Source: Anarhynchus alexandrinus (taxonomy: Eukaryota > Chordata > Aves > Charadriiformes > Charadriidae). From it: a stretch of DNA of 64,000 bases. This document shows, piece by piece, positions 1-13,459 of the stretch; the first letter of the stretch is position 1; every line of letters starts with the position of its first letter. Where the stretch lies: assembly GCA_008711295.1 (NCBI GenBank), contig VUYV01000015.1, positions 1,135,054-1,199,053 of the forward strand, written 5' to 3'. Under the pieces are notes generated by a model. The model saw only the letters and a list, made by a program, of their open reading frames with translations, was not told the origin of the DNA and made no database searches. Position numbers and translations under genes: made by a program.

Positions 1-240
1 TAAATGGAAAGAGGGTAGATTTAGATTAGATATTAGGAAGAAATTCTTTACTGTCAGGGTGCTGAGACACTGGAACAGGTTGCCCAGACAAGTTGTGGAT
101 GTCCCATCCCTGGAAGTGTTCAAGGCCAGGTTGGACACAGCTTTGAGCAACCTGGTCTAGTGGAAGGTGTCCCTGCCCATGGCAGGGGGGTTGTAATGGG
201 ATGATCTTTAAGGTGACTTCCAACTCAAACTATTCTATGT
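1..240 (+). mobile_element. CR1 retroposon 3' end (cut by window edge)
   Basis: This is the C-terminal coding end and 3' UTR of a CR1 LINE. Landmarks are ATTAGGAAGAAATTCTTTACTG, a run reading as the [15 protein letters not shown] end of ORF2, then GGCAGGGGGGTT and a degenerate tail near 238. The copy at 18930-19158 is closely similar. The element continues beyond position 1. It is old and coding-dead, antisense to DNAI1. Confidence 0.9.
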
Positions 241-2482
241 TGGGTTGGTTTTTTTTGTCAGTGGAAAGTAGGCTTTAAATAAAAAAAGACCCAAACCTCC
301 AAACCTGTAAATACAGAAACAATATATTATTCAATGGAACTTTTCCTGCAATGCAGGAAACTCTCCAGATGAATGGAAAGAGCTTTAAGTCAGCCTTCCT
401 GTTAGGTAGCTATGCTGTTAGCAATGCAGCCATCAATAACTACATTTTTGGCATTAAACTGGATCAGAGTAAGTTATTTTCTCATTGGATCCTGTCCTAT
501 TTCAGATTTGATTTATTCTGTATGTTACTGAAATAAATCTTCAGTGGAAACGATAGGCCTAATTTATCTTTTTTTTTTTTAAAAGATCTGGTTCAGACTC
601 TTTTTCTTTGTTGCAGACCAACTCTGGGCTAGCTAGCCAAATGTAATGAGAGCTCATCAGCTAACAAATTTGTTTCATTTATTTCAGTGCATAAATTATT
701 TTTAGAACAGCAATAATGTTAATTGAATCATATGGAAGATGGATAATAGGCTAGTACTTTGAAAATAAATGTCTTGGTCTTGCTCTACTATTCATTAACA
801 CTAATTGCTTCACGTTTCCCTCTCAACTGCTGTCCAGTTGCAATGTGCAACTCCAGTAAACTGAAGCATGAAAAAAGGCTTCTGCTGGTGTATAACTGCA
901 CATCCAGAAGACAAACCCCACCTGAAAACCGGTGCAGTAACTGCTCATAGCTCTGGCAATACACATTACTGTGACTAGAAGAACTCCTGGCTTGCAAAGA
1001 AAAAAGCACAGTGCAGGAGTGTTGTCATCTGCTGCCCAGCCAACACTTCCATGCACTGCCAACACCCACTGCAAATCCTAAATAAAGTCCCCCTGGTTAA
1101 ATCCTGTCAAGTAGTTATTAATTTCCAGAATTGTACTCATCTGTTAATTTTCACTGTTTGCTGTTAATTCTGATATGCTGTAAACAGCAGATTGAAGACA
1201 AGGACTCAGTAATAACTCATCCACCCCCAGGGATGACCAGGAACAGGTGAACAATAATGTGACAGTTGCATTTGAATTTCAGCTGTTATTTCAAAAATAA
1301 CTGTGGTCATTCAAGAGTTTCCAAATTATAATTATGACCCTGTGGGTTGGGCTATCTCACCAGGCAGACTTCAGAAAGGAGTAATGCTATAGGACCTCAC
1401 ATGATCCAGGAACACACATTTCTCTGTTAAATATAATTTTTTGGGGACTTTTTAAGAAACTGTTCAACTGCTTCTGCTTCAGAGGAGATTAGAGACTGTT
1501 CCAATGCAGTAAATTCCAGCTTTAACATATTCCTAACTGGTTTACATCCATCTGTATTTCTATCGACGCCTTAGTAATTCTCCCTCTGTTATCTACTTCA
1601 GATTACCTCTCTACCAGGTAAATACGTCAAGATTGTTTTAGTCTCTTCTTGTATTCAAGCTTTCCATTTCTTATGGTTGTTTCCATATCTATGCAGGTTT
1701 GTAAACTATCACCTCTGAAAAGGGGTGGTCAAAATCATACATCCCTGTACTACTCCAGATAAGGTATCACCCCACCTTACATAACAGAAATTGTATTTCT
1801 CTGCTATCCCTCACACAATATACTCCAGCAATGTACTTGTCTTCTCATAGACACATCACAAGTCACCAACTGATACAATCATGTTTACCCCGTCATTCTA
1901 AACTGTAAGCCCTCACTTTATCAAATATTTTTTTAATAGTCCAAAATGCAGTCTTCCTCTCCACCAGTTCCTCCCAATCTGTATTAAAAACATCTTTCCT
2001 GGTTTATCTAATAATTTTCCAAAGGTGCTATAGCAATCTCTTTACAGAATTTCAGCTAATTACCTTTACTATACTTTCTTTGTTAAAGGAAACCACAACT
2101 TTTCTTTTATCAAAGAAAGAGATGAGATTATTTGGACACAGCCTACCTTTGGCAAACGTGTTATTTTATTCCATTTCATATTTGCTCCCAATTCTCTGTT
2201 CTTTCCCGCAGTCTTAATTCTACTGCTTCAAACAGTGTTAGAGGTCAGACTAATGGAACCATTTTTATTCCTCTTGCATATATCCTCGTTATACTCCAAT
2301 TACATAGCTACACCCCTCTTTTGACAGATTCATTAAAAATCCTTACTATCAGACTTGTGATTTTCATGCCTTGTCATCTCAGGGTGAGAGGAGCTAGCTT
2401 GCATCAACTTAACTGCATTAAGCTTTTTGCATTTTGCTTCTACCTCAGACACTATCATTTCTACACTCATGCAACAACATGA

Positions 2483-2620
2483 GGGTCATACTGGATCAGA
2501 CCAAGAGTATCTCTGGGCCAGGATCCACTCTGTAATCAGAGCCATAAACAGATGGCTCAGGAACAGTAAGAACAGGACAAGCAGATACAACATTTCTGCC
2601 TAGTTCTCTCTGCTTCCAAC
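2483..2620. repeat. Possible ancient dispersed repeat
   Basis: The stretch starting GGGTCATACTGGATCAGACC and continuing past CAGATGGCTCAGGAACAG resembles an old repeat family of reptiles and birds that carries 'ggatcagacc ... ccagatgctcagagg'. This is recalled by eye and the family name is uncertain. A repeat-library comparison would settle it. Confidence 0.35.
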
Positions 2621-3057
2621 TATTTTCAGCCCAGAAAATTTTATATGATTCCTCTTTGGTATTCTGTGTTCTCCATGTTCTGTTTGCTGCCTGTATTGAA
2701 AACTGAGGAAAAGTTTCAAATGTTGTATCACTGCTCTTGGATGTAGCCCATCCTCTTCTCTCTAGATCCATTTGAGTGATAGACATATTGAGAGATTTCC
2801 AAGAGGCCCTCATCACAGTCTCCAGTCAAACACTTCCTGTCATTCTGTCTTTTATTCACTCATATTCTTCTTTATATCATTCTCATCCTTCCTTCTGCTG
2901 GAATCCCTGGTTACCTCCATTCCTTTTTATGTTGGCTGCATGTCTCTTCTGCTTTGCCAAACCACGTCTTCTTTGCTTCTTCTCATTCTTCAGTGCAGTG
3001 CATGGCTTCATTCTACTTCTTTTCCCCTAGTGAGGACCTTCTATTCCACTGTCAAGG

Positions 3058-3264
3058 TTTTCTCTTCTCTTCTCTTCTCTTCTCTTCTCTTCTCTTCTCT
3101 TCTCTTCTCTTCTCTTCTCTTCTCTTCTCTTCTCTCCTCTCCTCTCCTCTCCTCTCCTCTCCTCTCCTCTCCTCTCCTTTCTTTTCCTCTCATCCCTTCT
3201 CTTCCTTTTTTTTCCTCTTCTCTTCTCTTCCCTTCTCTTCCCTTCTCTTCCCTTCTCTTCTCTC
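3058..3264 (+). repeat. (TTCTC)n / (TCCTC)n pyrimidine microsatellite
   Basis: This is a nearly pure C/T tract on the plus strand. About 15 copies of TTCTC run from 3061, followed by about ten copies of TCCTC to 3180, then degenerate T/C sequence to 3264. The complementary strand is pure purine. The lysine/arginine/glutamate-only frames read from it are artefacts. Confidence 0.95.
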
Positions 3265-5411
3265 ATCTCTGCCTTTGGCCACGTTCTTCCATGGAACATG
3301 TTCTTCATCTCACAGCCCTGTTCTCCTGACTTCTTATTCAGTACCAGTATTGTTTCCTCTTTCTTTTAATCCACTATGTTTTCAAATCCTCATCTGACCC
3401 CTACCATCATCTCCAGCTGCAGCTGTAGTTCTTGGATTTCTCTTTCATGACCTCCAACCATAGCAAGGCCTTCTGTCAGAGATCCACCTCTGGTAATATC
3501 CACTCATTTTCTCCTCTTCTTCCCTTTGGGTTGAATCCAGTGCTATCTCAGTAGATATCACAGTCTTTTTCTTCCTAGTACCTAGCCTGACAGAAACAAT
3601 GGTGGAAATCAATTGCTGCTTCTAGCCATTGCATCCTTGATCCAGATCAGCCACACCTCCTGCTTGATGTTCCACAATTCCCCTTCAGCAATAACCAAAG
3701 GCAGGATGTCCTCAGAAAGTGTTTAGCTGGAAAAGTTCTTTTTCAATTACCATGTGTAACCTATGAGTTGGAAGCCCCACAAAACCCATTTCTCCATTTG
3801 CTGACTTGAGACCAGAGGTACAGATTCTGATGTCATCAATCTTTAATTTCCATAGACCTACACATGACCAGATGTAATGTCCATTGTAAGTCTGATTCTA
3901 GCCTTGGATTACTTCAGGTTGTGTGTTTCCAGTTTATGGCAGGAAAATTCACCAGGTTTTTCATACACTTGACCCATAAGCCTCGGAGTAGGTTTCAATT
4001 TGGGAGACTGGCTCTGCATAAAGAAGCTTTCCCTTTCACTTTTTCAGTGTACTTCTTCCCTGCAATCCCCCTGGAAAGTACTGAGAGTGAAACGCAAAGC
4101 AGCAAAGGGAGCGATCAAGGGGTCCTCGATTTCAGTTTCCCACTGTTGTCAGTGGAGCACGAAGCAGGTTTTTTACAATATGGTTAATTGGTAGAATTTT
4201 TATTTCATTTTTATTTCCAGCTTTTAGCAGACTACCCCATAATTGTGTCGTTGACTTCAGGCTTAATTCTCAAAAATGTACTCAGGTGAAAGGTTTATTA
4301 GTTTTAGAAAGGACTGTGAATTTCAATGGCACAATTCACAGGAAGAAGCCTGTCAGAACATGTTCCTGGTCTTTTTATACTATAAGGCTTTTGATGGCAC
4401 AGTGCTGCTGGGGTAGCTAAACAAGCCAAATCCTCTACAATTGAACAGCCATATGGTATGGAAGTGCTAAAGCCAGTTTCAGGAGCTAGCAGCTTCTATT
4501 ACATAGATACATCTTTGTTACGCTGACATGTATCTACAGCTATCGTAGGGGCAGGCTATGAATTTACTTCCATGCTTCTGTATTATAGTTTTCAGTGAAT
4601 TTTCTTCCAGTCAATATAGAAATTAGTTCAGTTTGCCTTCTAAATAGTTTAACTTAGACTGAGGGGGAAAACTACCCCTCACAATTCTGTATAGATCAAA
4701 CTCTGCTGAACCCCCTGAAAACAACATGGAACATGAAAAAAATCTTTCAGGGTTGCTACACGGTATTCTCAGTGCTTGAAGTGGGATGACATTTTTAAGA
4801 TGGGGATATTGTCACTTTAGGGAAATGGACTGTGGCATCTCTGCAAGGCACTCCTTGGCTGCTCCTCACTGGATTAGGGGCCAGTATCACCCCCACAGCA
4901 AGATCACAACACCAGCTCGGAGCTTGGCAGCAGTTAAAATACCTGGTACTTTGAATGAGAAGCCAGACTAATGGAGGTTACCCCAGTTCAGCAGCCCTTG
5001 TGTTTCACTTTGCCACTCCATAGGACTCAAGAGTGGCTGACATCTTCTTGGGATGATCAGATCACCATGCCTGAGGTATCACCATGCTGTGCAATTACTG
5101 ACCACGGCATAGCACTTCAAACGCTGGAGAGAGACACTTCTATCACTTTTCATCTAAATGAATGAATGACGCATCAAAGACCCCCTGCAAATTAGGTCAA
5201 CTCTCCCAGAATCCTTATTCAATTTTAAGTATGTAGGCTTCTATTTCAACTATTATTAACTTTTGTATAAATTATAAATTATAAACCATTTATATGTATA
5301 TAACTAGAAAATATATATGAATTACAATTCTATCGCATTATCATTAAAATAATAAAAATAGTGAATTTTATTTCACTACAGTGCTTCAGTAACATTTTGA
5401 AAGAATCCTAA

Positions 5412-8400
5412 ACGGGTCAGATGGGTTTCACCTCTCTCAAAGGGGGAAGAGGGTCTTTGCTCATGAACTAGCGGGGCTCATTGACAGAGCTTTAAACTAG
5501 GCTTGAAGGGGGAGGGGGATAATATTGGGCTTGCCCATGACAAGCTGTGGGACGACATGCCAAGGTTAGAGGGATGGGGTGCTAGTGAAGGCACTCAGCC
5601 TGTTGCTCTGAGACATGCTGGCTACACTGGAGCACACTTGAAGACTAACAGAGATGAGCCAGGGGCTCCTGAGGTCATAGGAGCCAACAGGGACAGACTA
5701 ATGAAATACATCAAAGGAATTAAGGGATGTTTTTCTAAGGTGACATGGCCAACAGCCCAGCTGAAGTGCCTCTACACTAATGCACACACCATGGGCAAAA
5801 AAGAGGAGGAGCTGGAAGCCCCGATGCTGCTAGAAAGCTACAACCCAGTTGCCATTACTGAAACCTGGTGAGACGGATCCTATGACTGGAGTGTGGCTAT
5901 CGATCGCTACAGGCTCTTCAGAAGGGACAGGCAAGGAAAGAGGTGCAGAGGTGGTGCTCTCTACATCAAGAAATGGATAGACTGTGAAGAGCTGTCTCTG
6001 AAGAATAGCCATGAGCAGGCTGAAAGCTTATGGGTAAGAATTAGAGATCGGGGCAACAAAGGGAACCTTGTGGTTGATGTCTACTACATTTCGCCTGATC
6101 AATGGGAGCCTGTTCACAAAGTCTTCTTACTCCAGCGACAGGAGGCATTGCACTCACAGGCTCTCATCCTGCTGGGGGACTTCAACCACCCCACCACCTG
6201 CTGCAAAAGGAGCACAGTGAGTTGTAGGCAATACAGGAGACTCCTGGAATGCACTGAGGATAACTTCTTAATTATGAGGTAATAGACAGCACTATCAGAA
6301 GCGATGTGATACTGGACCTGTTGGTCACCAACACAAGTGAGCTAATTGGTGACATCAAGATTGGAGACAGCCTGGGCTTCAGTGATCATGCACTGGTGGA
6401 GTTTTACAGTCCTGAGAGGTATGGGATGGATGACGAGTAAAGTCTGTACCCTAAATTTAAGAAAGCAAACTTGCATCTGTTCAAGGAGTTAGTCAGTGGG
6501 ATCCCCTGGGAAAAACCCTCAGGGACAAGGGAGCAGCACAGAGCTGGCAGATCTTTAAGGATGCTTTCCATAGAGCACAAGAGCTCTCGATCCCCAGGTG
6601 TAAGAAATCAGGAAAGGAAGGCAGGAGACTGGCATGGATGAGTTGAAACCTGCTGGTCAAACTAAAGAGCAAGAACGAAATGCACAGGCAGTGGCAGCAG
6701 AGACAGCTATCCTGGGAAGAGTATAGGGACGTTGCCCAGTTGTGTAGGGATGGAGTCAGGAAGACCAAGGCATAGCTGGAGATGAACTTGGCAAGGGACG
6801 CAAAGAATAATAGGGGCTTCTACAGGTATGTCAGCCAGAAAAGGAAGGTCAGTGAAAGTGAAACCCTCCTGAAGAACACAACTGGCAAACTGGTAGCAAT
6901 GGATGAGGAGAAGGCTGAGGTATTCAACAACTTTTTTGCCTCTGTCTTCACTGGCAAGCTGTCTTCCCACACCTCTTGAGTGGATGGACTGCAAGGCAGG
7001 GACTGGGGAAACAAAGTCCCTCCCACTGTAAGAGATCGGGTTCATAACCACCTGAGGCACCTGAACATACAGAAGCCTATGGGACCTGAGGAGATGCATC
7101 CCAGAGTCCCGAGGGAACTGGCTGGTGTAGTTGCCAAGCCACTCTTCATGATATTTGAAAAGTCATGGCAGCCAGGTGAAGTCCCCAATGACTGGAAAAA
7201 GGGAAACAGTGCACCCATTTTTAAAAGGGTAGAAAGTAGAACCTTGGGAACTACCAACCTGTCAGACTCCGCTCTGTGCCTGGGAAGATCATGGAACAGA
7301 TCCTCCTAGAAGCTATGCTAAGGCACATGGAGGACAGGAAGGTGATTTGAGACAGCCAGCATGCTTTCACCAAGGGCAAGTCCTGCCTGACCAACCTAGT
7401 GGCCTTCTATGATGGAGTGACCACATCAGTGGACAAGAGAAGAGCTACACATGTCATCTGGACTTCTACAATGCCTTTGACACAGTCCCCCACAATATCC
7501 TTCTCTCTAAATTGGAGAGAGATGGATTTGATGGGTGGACTGTTTGGTGGATGAGGAACTGGTTGGATGGTGGCATCCAGAGGGTAGAGGTCAATGACTC
7601 AATGTCCAGATGCAGATCAGTGGCAAGTGGTGTACCTCAGGGGTCCATACTGGGACCAGTACTGTTTAATATCTTCATCAATGACATAGACAGTGGGATT
7701 GAGTGCACCCTCAGCAAGTTTGCAGACGACACCAAGCTGAGTGGTGCGGTTGACACGCCTGAAGGATGGGATGCCATCCAGAGGGATATGGACAAGCTCG
7801 AGAAGTGGGCCTGTGTGAATTTCATGAGGTTCAACAAGGCCAAATGCAAGGCCCTGCAGATGGGTCAGGGCAATCCCAAACACAAATACAGGCTGCGGGA
7901 TGAAGGGATTGATAGCAACCCTGAGGAGAAGGACTTGAGGCTGCTGGTGGATGAAAAGCTGGACGCAAGCCAGCAATGCGCACTTGCAGCCCAGAAAGCC
8001 AACCGTATCCTGGGCTACATCAAAAGAAGCGTGGCCAGCAGGTCGAAGGAAGTGATTCTGCCCCTCTACTCTGCTCTGGTGAGACCACTCCTGCAGTACT
8101 GTGTCCAGCTCTGGAGTCCTCCGCACAGGAAAGACATGGACTTGTTGGAGCAGGTCCAGAGGAGGGCCACAAAAATGATCAGAGGGCTGGAGCACCTCTC
8201 CTATGAAGAAAGGCTGAGAGAACTGGAGTTGTTCAGCCTGAAGAAGAGAAGGCTTTAGGGAAACCTTATTGCGCCTCTTCAATACTTAAAGCAGGCTTGT
8301 AATAAAGATGGGAACAAACTTTTTAGCAGGGCCTGTTGCAGCAGGACAAGGGGTAACACAGGTAAACTGAAAAAGGGCAGAATCAGACTACATATAAGGA

Positions 8401-8612
8401 AGAAATCTTTTACAATGAGTGTGATGAAACAGGAACAGGTTGCCCAGAGGGATGGTACATGCCCCATCTCTGGAAACATTCAGGTCAGGTTGGAGGGGGC
8501 TCTGAGCAACCGGATCTAGTGGAAGATGTACCTTCTCATTGCAGGGGGGCTGGATTAGATGGCCTTTAAAAGTCCCTTTCCAAACCCAAACTATTCTATG
8601 ATTCTATGGTTC
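5412..8612 (+). mobile_element. CR1 LINE, long copy with broken ORF2
   Basis: This is a 3.2-kb CR1 non-LTR retrotransposon, antisense to DNAI1. It opens in the region between ORF1 and ORF2 and then runs through ORF2. Endonuclease landmarks are LKCLYTNAH (about 5763), LILLGDFNHP (about 6156), a DLLVTN segment (about 6316) and SDHALVEF (about 6381). Reverse transcriptase landmarks are [14 protein letters not shown] (about 7629) and the catalytic FADD (about 7720). Then come the conserved QLWSP...LSYEERL end and a 3' UTR ending in the ATTCTATG tail. ORF2 is dead: there is an in-frame TGA near 5869 and the reading frame changes at least twice before the 248-codon RT frame at 7512-8258. ORF1 is absent. 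Confidence 0.95.
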
Positions 8613-9044
8613 TATAATTTATTTGCCTTTCAGATTGGAAGATTGTACCTAAAACCTCTGCATTACTTAGAATTCTTTGAAAAGTCACACAGCGTCTCTA
8701 CTTATTTCATTCTATTATCCCTCATATGCTAATAAAAAATGAGAGACAAACATGATAATGCACAAAAAAGAAAGCCATAAATCTCGCTTAGAAATCAGGT
8801 ACGAAGACACGATTATGGCTTCACACTATTTTGTATTCCCATAAAAAGTACAGCAAAATGGAAATCCTGTTTTGGAAATACAGTTCCCAGCAAAAACTAA
8901 TTTTTGCATTTCTTATGGTTGTTACTTGCCAACTGAGACAACTAGCTACACAGCCAGCATGACTTGCTAAGTTTCACCTGACTTGCACTACAGATGTATC
9001 CACCACCGCTCTGAGCGTACTTCTTCCAGTGTTATGAAACGTAC
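8613..9044. other. DNAI1 intron 9, proximal part: nothing recognised
   Basis: AT-rich single-copy-looking intron sequence lies between the CR1 tail and the exon 9 donor. No exon, repeat or clear motif is seen. Confidence 0.7.
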
Positions 9045-9182
9045 CTGTAACTCCAGAGAGGTTAACTTTCTTCCCTTCTTCTTCTCCTCTTCTCTCTTTG
9101 CTATCTGAGCTTTTGGTTTTTCTTTCTCTTTTGACCTTTCCATTTTCTGAAGCTCCTCCACATAGGCATCATAGATCTTCCA
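9045..9182 (-). CDS. DNAI1: DNAI1 coding exon 9
   Basis: This 138-bp exon encodes 46 residues beginning [20 protein letters not shown] and ending GRKLTSLELQ. The human equivalent from memory is [20 protein letters not shown] through RKLTSMESQ. The middle is a charged Lys/Glu helix (EKEKPKAQIAKREEEKKKGR), probably coiled coil or a single helix. The acceptor ends GTCTCTCAG, the donor is GTACGT, and it is phase 0. It is the last DNAI1 exon seen; the next human segment (TDDLIKLSQAAK and the WD repeats) was not found between 9044 and 1. Confidence 0.95.
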
Positions 9183-11603
9183 CTGAGAGACAGACAGAGG
9201 CAGTATTTATCAGGACTCAATTATACTCCACAAAACAGCCATCTACACCATCACGAAAATATGATAGTCCTCACAACAATAACACTGCCACTGAAATTAG
9301 CTGAGTATAGCTGGCTTGTTGCACAAAACATGAAGGATTGAGGCCCAGAATTCTTAAAGCTTGATGGTGCATGCCTTATTTTTCAAGAATACATTATTGC
9401 ATTCTTAACAATTTTCTTCCCCCAACACTCTTCTTGGTGCTTTGACTCCTATCTTTTTTGTAGGACTTTCTGTTTGGCTAATTTACCAGTGTTTAATAGG
9501 AAACATGCATTAAACATCTGCTTTATGACATTTCTCATGTGGTGTTGGAAAATTAAATTGTAGCTGCTTAACACAATTTAAATCTTGGACTCCAACTCCG
9601 CAGCATATGATCAAATGGAAACTGAGAGCAGTTTTACATCTTCTGCTATGCCACATGCCAGGAATGTCTTACTAGAGTAGAACCAAAAGTAATTTTTCTA
9701 CTTAAGATTTATTCATTAGTATTGGAGTGCTAGTACTGTATCTGAAGCAGGTACATTACTTTCAGAACAAGACAAAAGGCAATCTAATTCTGACACATCA
9801 ACTTAGAGGGAGTATGATTCAAACACAAAATACAGTGTAGAACACTGGAATAAATAAAGGTAGCAGAAACCTTTAGCAAAAAATCTGCATTGTGTTGTAA
9901 ATTTGCAGGCAGAAAAGGTGGAAAGATGTTCCAAACACCAGGGAAAGGGCAAAGAAGATGTGATGACAAGAGTAGGAGAAGGAGCAGAACAGAAAACATT
10001 GGAAGAGGAAATTATGAGCATAAGGAAGAACAAGAAATAATGAGCTGAGGGAAAAAAAAAAACCTACATTAAAATATTATTTTATATCCACTCAGAATTT
10101 CAACAGAATAAAAAGAAAACAAGGAGAAAATTTTCCTCTTAGTTTTCAAACATTTCATGCAAAATTTTAGCAACTGCCTGATTATCTTGAATAGCTCCAT
10201 TTTCTCTAACTCTCCGGTCATCTCACTGTCAGAAATAAAATGAAAGGAAAGTCCAGCTGGAGGGAGGGAAGATCTCAGGCCAATAACTCTGTGATTTCAA
10301 GTTCAGGAATAGTCTGTGTTACAGTTTTCAGCTAGACAGAGACACCTTTGCTCCCCTTCCTGTCGCTTTCCCACATCAGCATTTTTTAAGTTGCTGCCAT
10401 TACATTATACTTTCTTGTGGGTGTTCCTGTGGCACACTGGTAACCAAACAGTATTTTCAACACCAGTCTGGTACACTGGTTTAAAACAATGTTTGCAACA
10501 GTGATAAACACAAATACATTTTGTAAATATCTGCGAGAATCAATCAGCAGAATTGTCTGGATTCTCTTTCCAGTGAAAGCTACAGCATATTTCATGTGTA
10601 AAATGCCCTGCAAAATATCTTTTTTATATTTTTAAGAGATGGAGAAGATACTGTATAACAACTGTGTAACAGTTTTTCATCATGAATAAACAGGCACATT
10701 CCCACTACATAAAACAGAGCTAAGTCTATTGCAACAGGTTTAAAGTGGGCCTTCCACATTCCTTATACCGTAATTCTCGCTGGGTTCAGCTTCAGGCTTT
10801 AGAACCCGCTTTGGCATAGAGCTAAGCTTAGACAAACCAAAAACCACAATGTTGCATATATCAAATTCTTAACAACACTCCCCAAAGCTCCATGAACCCT
10901 TGCAAATTCTCAGCGGTACAAAATCTTCAGAGGTCTCCACTCTCTAAATGTAGTGCTCAAAGTGGAGTTAGCATGCAGACATGTCCTAAGTGCTTTTTCG
11001 TTATTTTGTTCCTGCACTTTGAGACTCCATTGAACCTGCCTCTTGTGGGATGAGCTAATGGAGGTGTCCTGCAGCTGACCAGGTATCGAATGCTGGATCA
11101 CAGCTTCTCCTAAATAACCAGCTCACCCACCACACAGTGATGGAAGGTCTTCGGCAACAGGACAGTCCCCAACTCAAAGACAACCAGGTCCCCAGAGAAG
11201 TCAGTGCCTGCAAGAGGCAGTTGCAGTTGTGTTCCTGTTCCTGCAGAGCTCACCTGCAGCCCACCTCTTGTGGAGTCCAGAACCATTCTCACACTGTGGT
11301 TTGCCCATTTCCACTCATTTAAGGCTCTCTAAAGCAGACTGGCCAGGGTGGCTGGCAAATGGTATGTCAGTTAAAAGCATCTAAACAGAGACACTTGACA
11401 TTAGAAGTATAAACCATTCTGCTATTAAAGCAGAAAAGAGGGCCACACTAGTTTGCTCTCAGATTTAAACCAGACATGAAAGCCACAGTATGAGAGTTCA
11501 TTCCACTGCAAGGAATGCAAATGTAGGAATTTGTTTTTTCGTTTCTCATATCTCAGTTTCCTAAATATACTCTAAAAAAAACCTGAAAGTAAAAAGGATA
11601 TAC
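9183..11603 (-). other. DNAI1 intron 8
   Basis: This 2.4-kb intron lies between exons 9 and 8. No repeat family or coding segment was recognised. Its edges are the consensus GTATAT and TCTCTCAG. Confidence 0.85.
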
Positions 11604-11663
11604 CTGGTTAGCAGTGGCTGAGAAATTTTTACAAGGTGTAGGCTCCGATTGACATGCTCTTTC
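11604..11663 (-). CDS. DNAI1: DNAI1 coding exon 8
   Basis: This 60-bp microexon-like exon encodes 20 residues, ERACQSEP then [12 protein letters not shown]. As recalled, the human counterpart is [20 protein letters not shown], so FSATANQ and the CQ-EP motif are conserved. The acceptor has a pyrimidine tract ending TTATTCAG, the donor GTATAT is weak, and both boundaries are phase 0. At 20 codons it is too short to stand out as an open frame. It was found because the flanking exons left exactly this segment missing. Confidence 0.93.
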
Positions 11664-13459
11664 CTGAATAAAGAAAAAGAATAAAGAAGTGTAATCTTTG
11701 CATTGAAACTCTTTGCAGTCACATAGTCCAGCTGTGGAAACAGCCTTCTCATAGCAGGTAGTTTGAACAATATTGACCTAAGATTAATTCAACATCCGAA
11801 TGATTCCCAGAGCACTGCACAAACATTATCAGTGATGATGCAACTACAAATAGATTTTCTTGTGGACCAAAAGAAGGTTCACAGGACCTTCTGATTTTTT
11901 TTCCAACATATTTAAAATATTTAATTTCAGTATTTCATTTTGAAGGAGTTGAAATGGTTTGTTTCACCTTTACCATTTGAAACATTCTGCTACCAGTTGT
12001 AGGATCCGTTACAGTATCCTACCAAATCCGAAAAGTTTTGACCTATATATTAAAAAACCACTTAGATACAGCAGTCAAAACAAAAGAGTTGAACAGAATG
12101 ATAACCTATAAACAATTCAATTGATGTTACTGAAATAATATTTTTATCACCCTTACATCAACATTCTGAAAAAATGAATATATTTCTGTGAAATGTTCAT
12201 TTCATGGAACAGCATTTTCAAAAAACTGTTGCAGCAGGACATTTTTAAGAAGCTGCCTATAGCATTTCACTGACCTCTGAAATGAAGCAGTCTCAGAGGT
12301 GGAAACTGCACATTCTGTACAGAACACAGCAGTACTTCACAGCTATTTAAGGTCTATATTCTGCTTTCAAAGGCAGAAGCACACAGAAGCACACAAGCCT
12401 CTCCCAGTGAAATCAATGGGAAGAGATCTGGGGACAGAGAAATAAATTCTGTGGCCTCTGCAGGGATTTTTGAAAGATGCAGAATCTCAGCTCAGACTTT
12501 GCAGTAAGCACACCACTGTTGGATAAACTCTCCATAGATCCTCCATCTCTACTAGTGAGCAGAGATGGTATTTCTTCTAGGAGGTAGTAGCTCCAGCAAC
12601 ACAGTAACTCTTACATCTCTCCAAGCCCATCAGATGTGAAGGCATCTCACTTTAGGTGTAATGGCTGCAAGAAGGCAGGCAGGCTCTCTGGGGAAGCTCT
12701 ATGTACTCTGATTCCAGGGCAGCAAGGAAAACAAGAGAATTTTCTCTCTGAAACTAGTATCTCCGATTCAGAAAGCTCCTTTTTGAGCATTCAGCTGGAG
12801 GCCAACTTCACTGGTACTGCTTAGTCAGGAGTCCCTGTGAAGACACACTCACTGGGAATGGCTACAGGCTCAGCAAAATGCTTATGGGAGGAACGTAAGG
12901 TCTTGGGTCTGTACTGATTGGAAAGCGCATGCACAGAGTGGGAGGGAGATGTACCGTGCAGCAGCAATAAATATTTGTCATACTTACATGGGTCTGTTAC
13001 TGTAGTACCTGTGCTTAACAAAAGGGTAAATACCTTTATCCTTTTAATATAGGGGCACTTATATTCCTGCTCCATGGGTAAGAATTGATGTACAAGGACA
13101 TAAAGGGACTCTGTGGCAAAAGGAAACTGAATTAATGGATTCCAGGCTCTCACCTACTACCCTAACCATTGCTGTATACTTTTTCAGATGAGGAAAAAGA
13201 CATGAAAAATGTTATATCCAAGCAGAGGTTTAAAGATTTACAGTAGCACCAAAATTTCTTGTAGGCTGTCCAAGAGTGCATGAGGCAGGATTTTTTCGGT
13301 CACCATTTTCATCACTCAAACGTTTTACCATAGTAAACCACTGTTTTTTTTCTCCTAATACCACCTACAGAGACAACAGCATATGACACACACACAGGTG
13401 ATCCACATGCCCTCCCAAAGGAAAGATCCTCCAAGTCACTGAAGGAAATGGCAGTATAC
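11664..13459 (-). other. DNAI1 intron 7
   Basis: This 1.8-kb intron has donor GTATAC and acceptor TTATTCAG. No repeat or gene was recognised in it. Confidence 0.85.

Larger units (their letters stand above)
241..5411. other. DNAI1 intron 9, distal part: no gene seen
   Basis: This is noncoding DNA after DNAI1 exon 9, before the long CR1. It holds the pyrimidine microsatellite at 3058-3264, a possible old repeat at 2483-2620 and an AT-rich stretch at about 5260-5390. I searched the minus strand for the next DNAI1 exon and did not find it. Confidence 0.7.

Noticed and set aside
2772..3397. Ser/Leu/Phe-rich and Lys/Arg/Glu-rich frames
   Set aside because: They are translations of the pyrimidine microsatellite.
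5503..8258. Endonuclease and RT frames as host genes
   Set aside because: They are pieces of a broken CR1 LINE, with stops and frame changes.
1..9044. DNAI1 exon 10 (expected TDDLIKLSQAAK segment)
   Set aside because: I looked for it by eye on the minus strand and found no match, so it is taken to lie outside the window.
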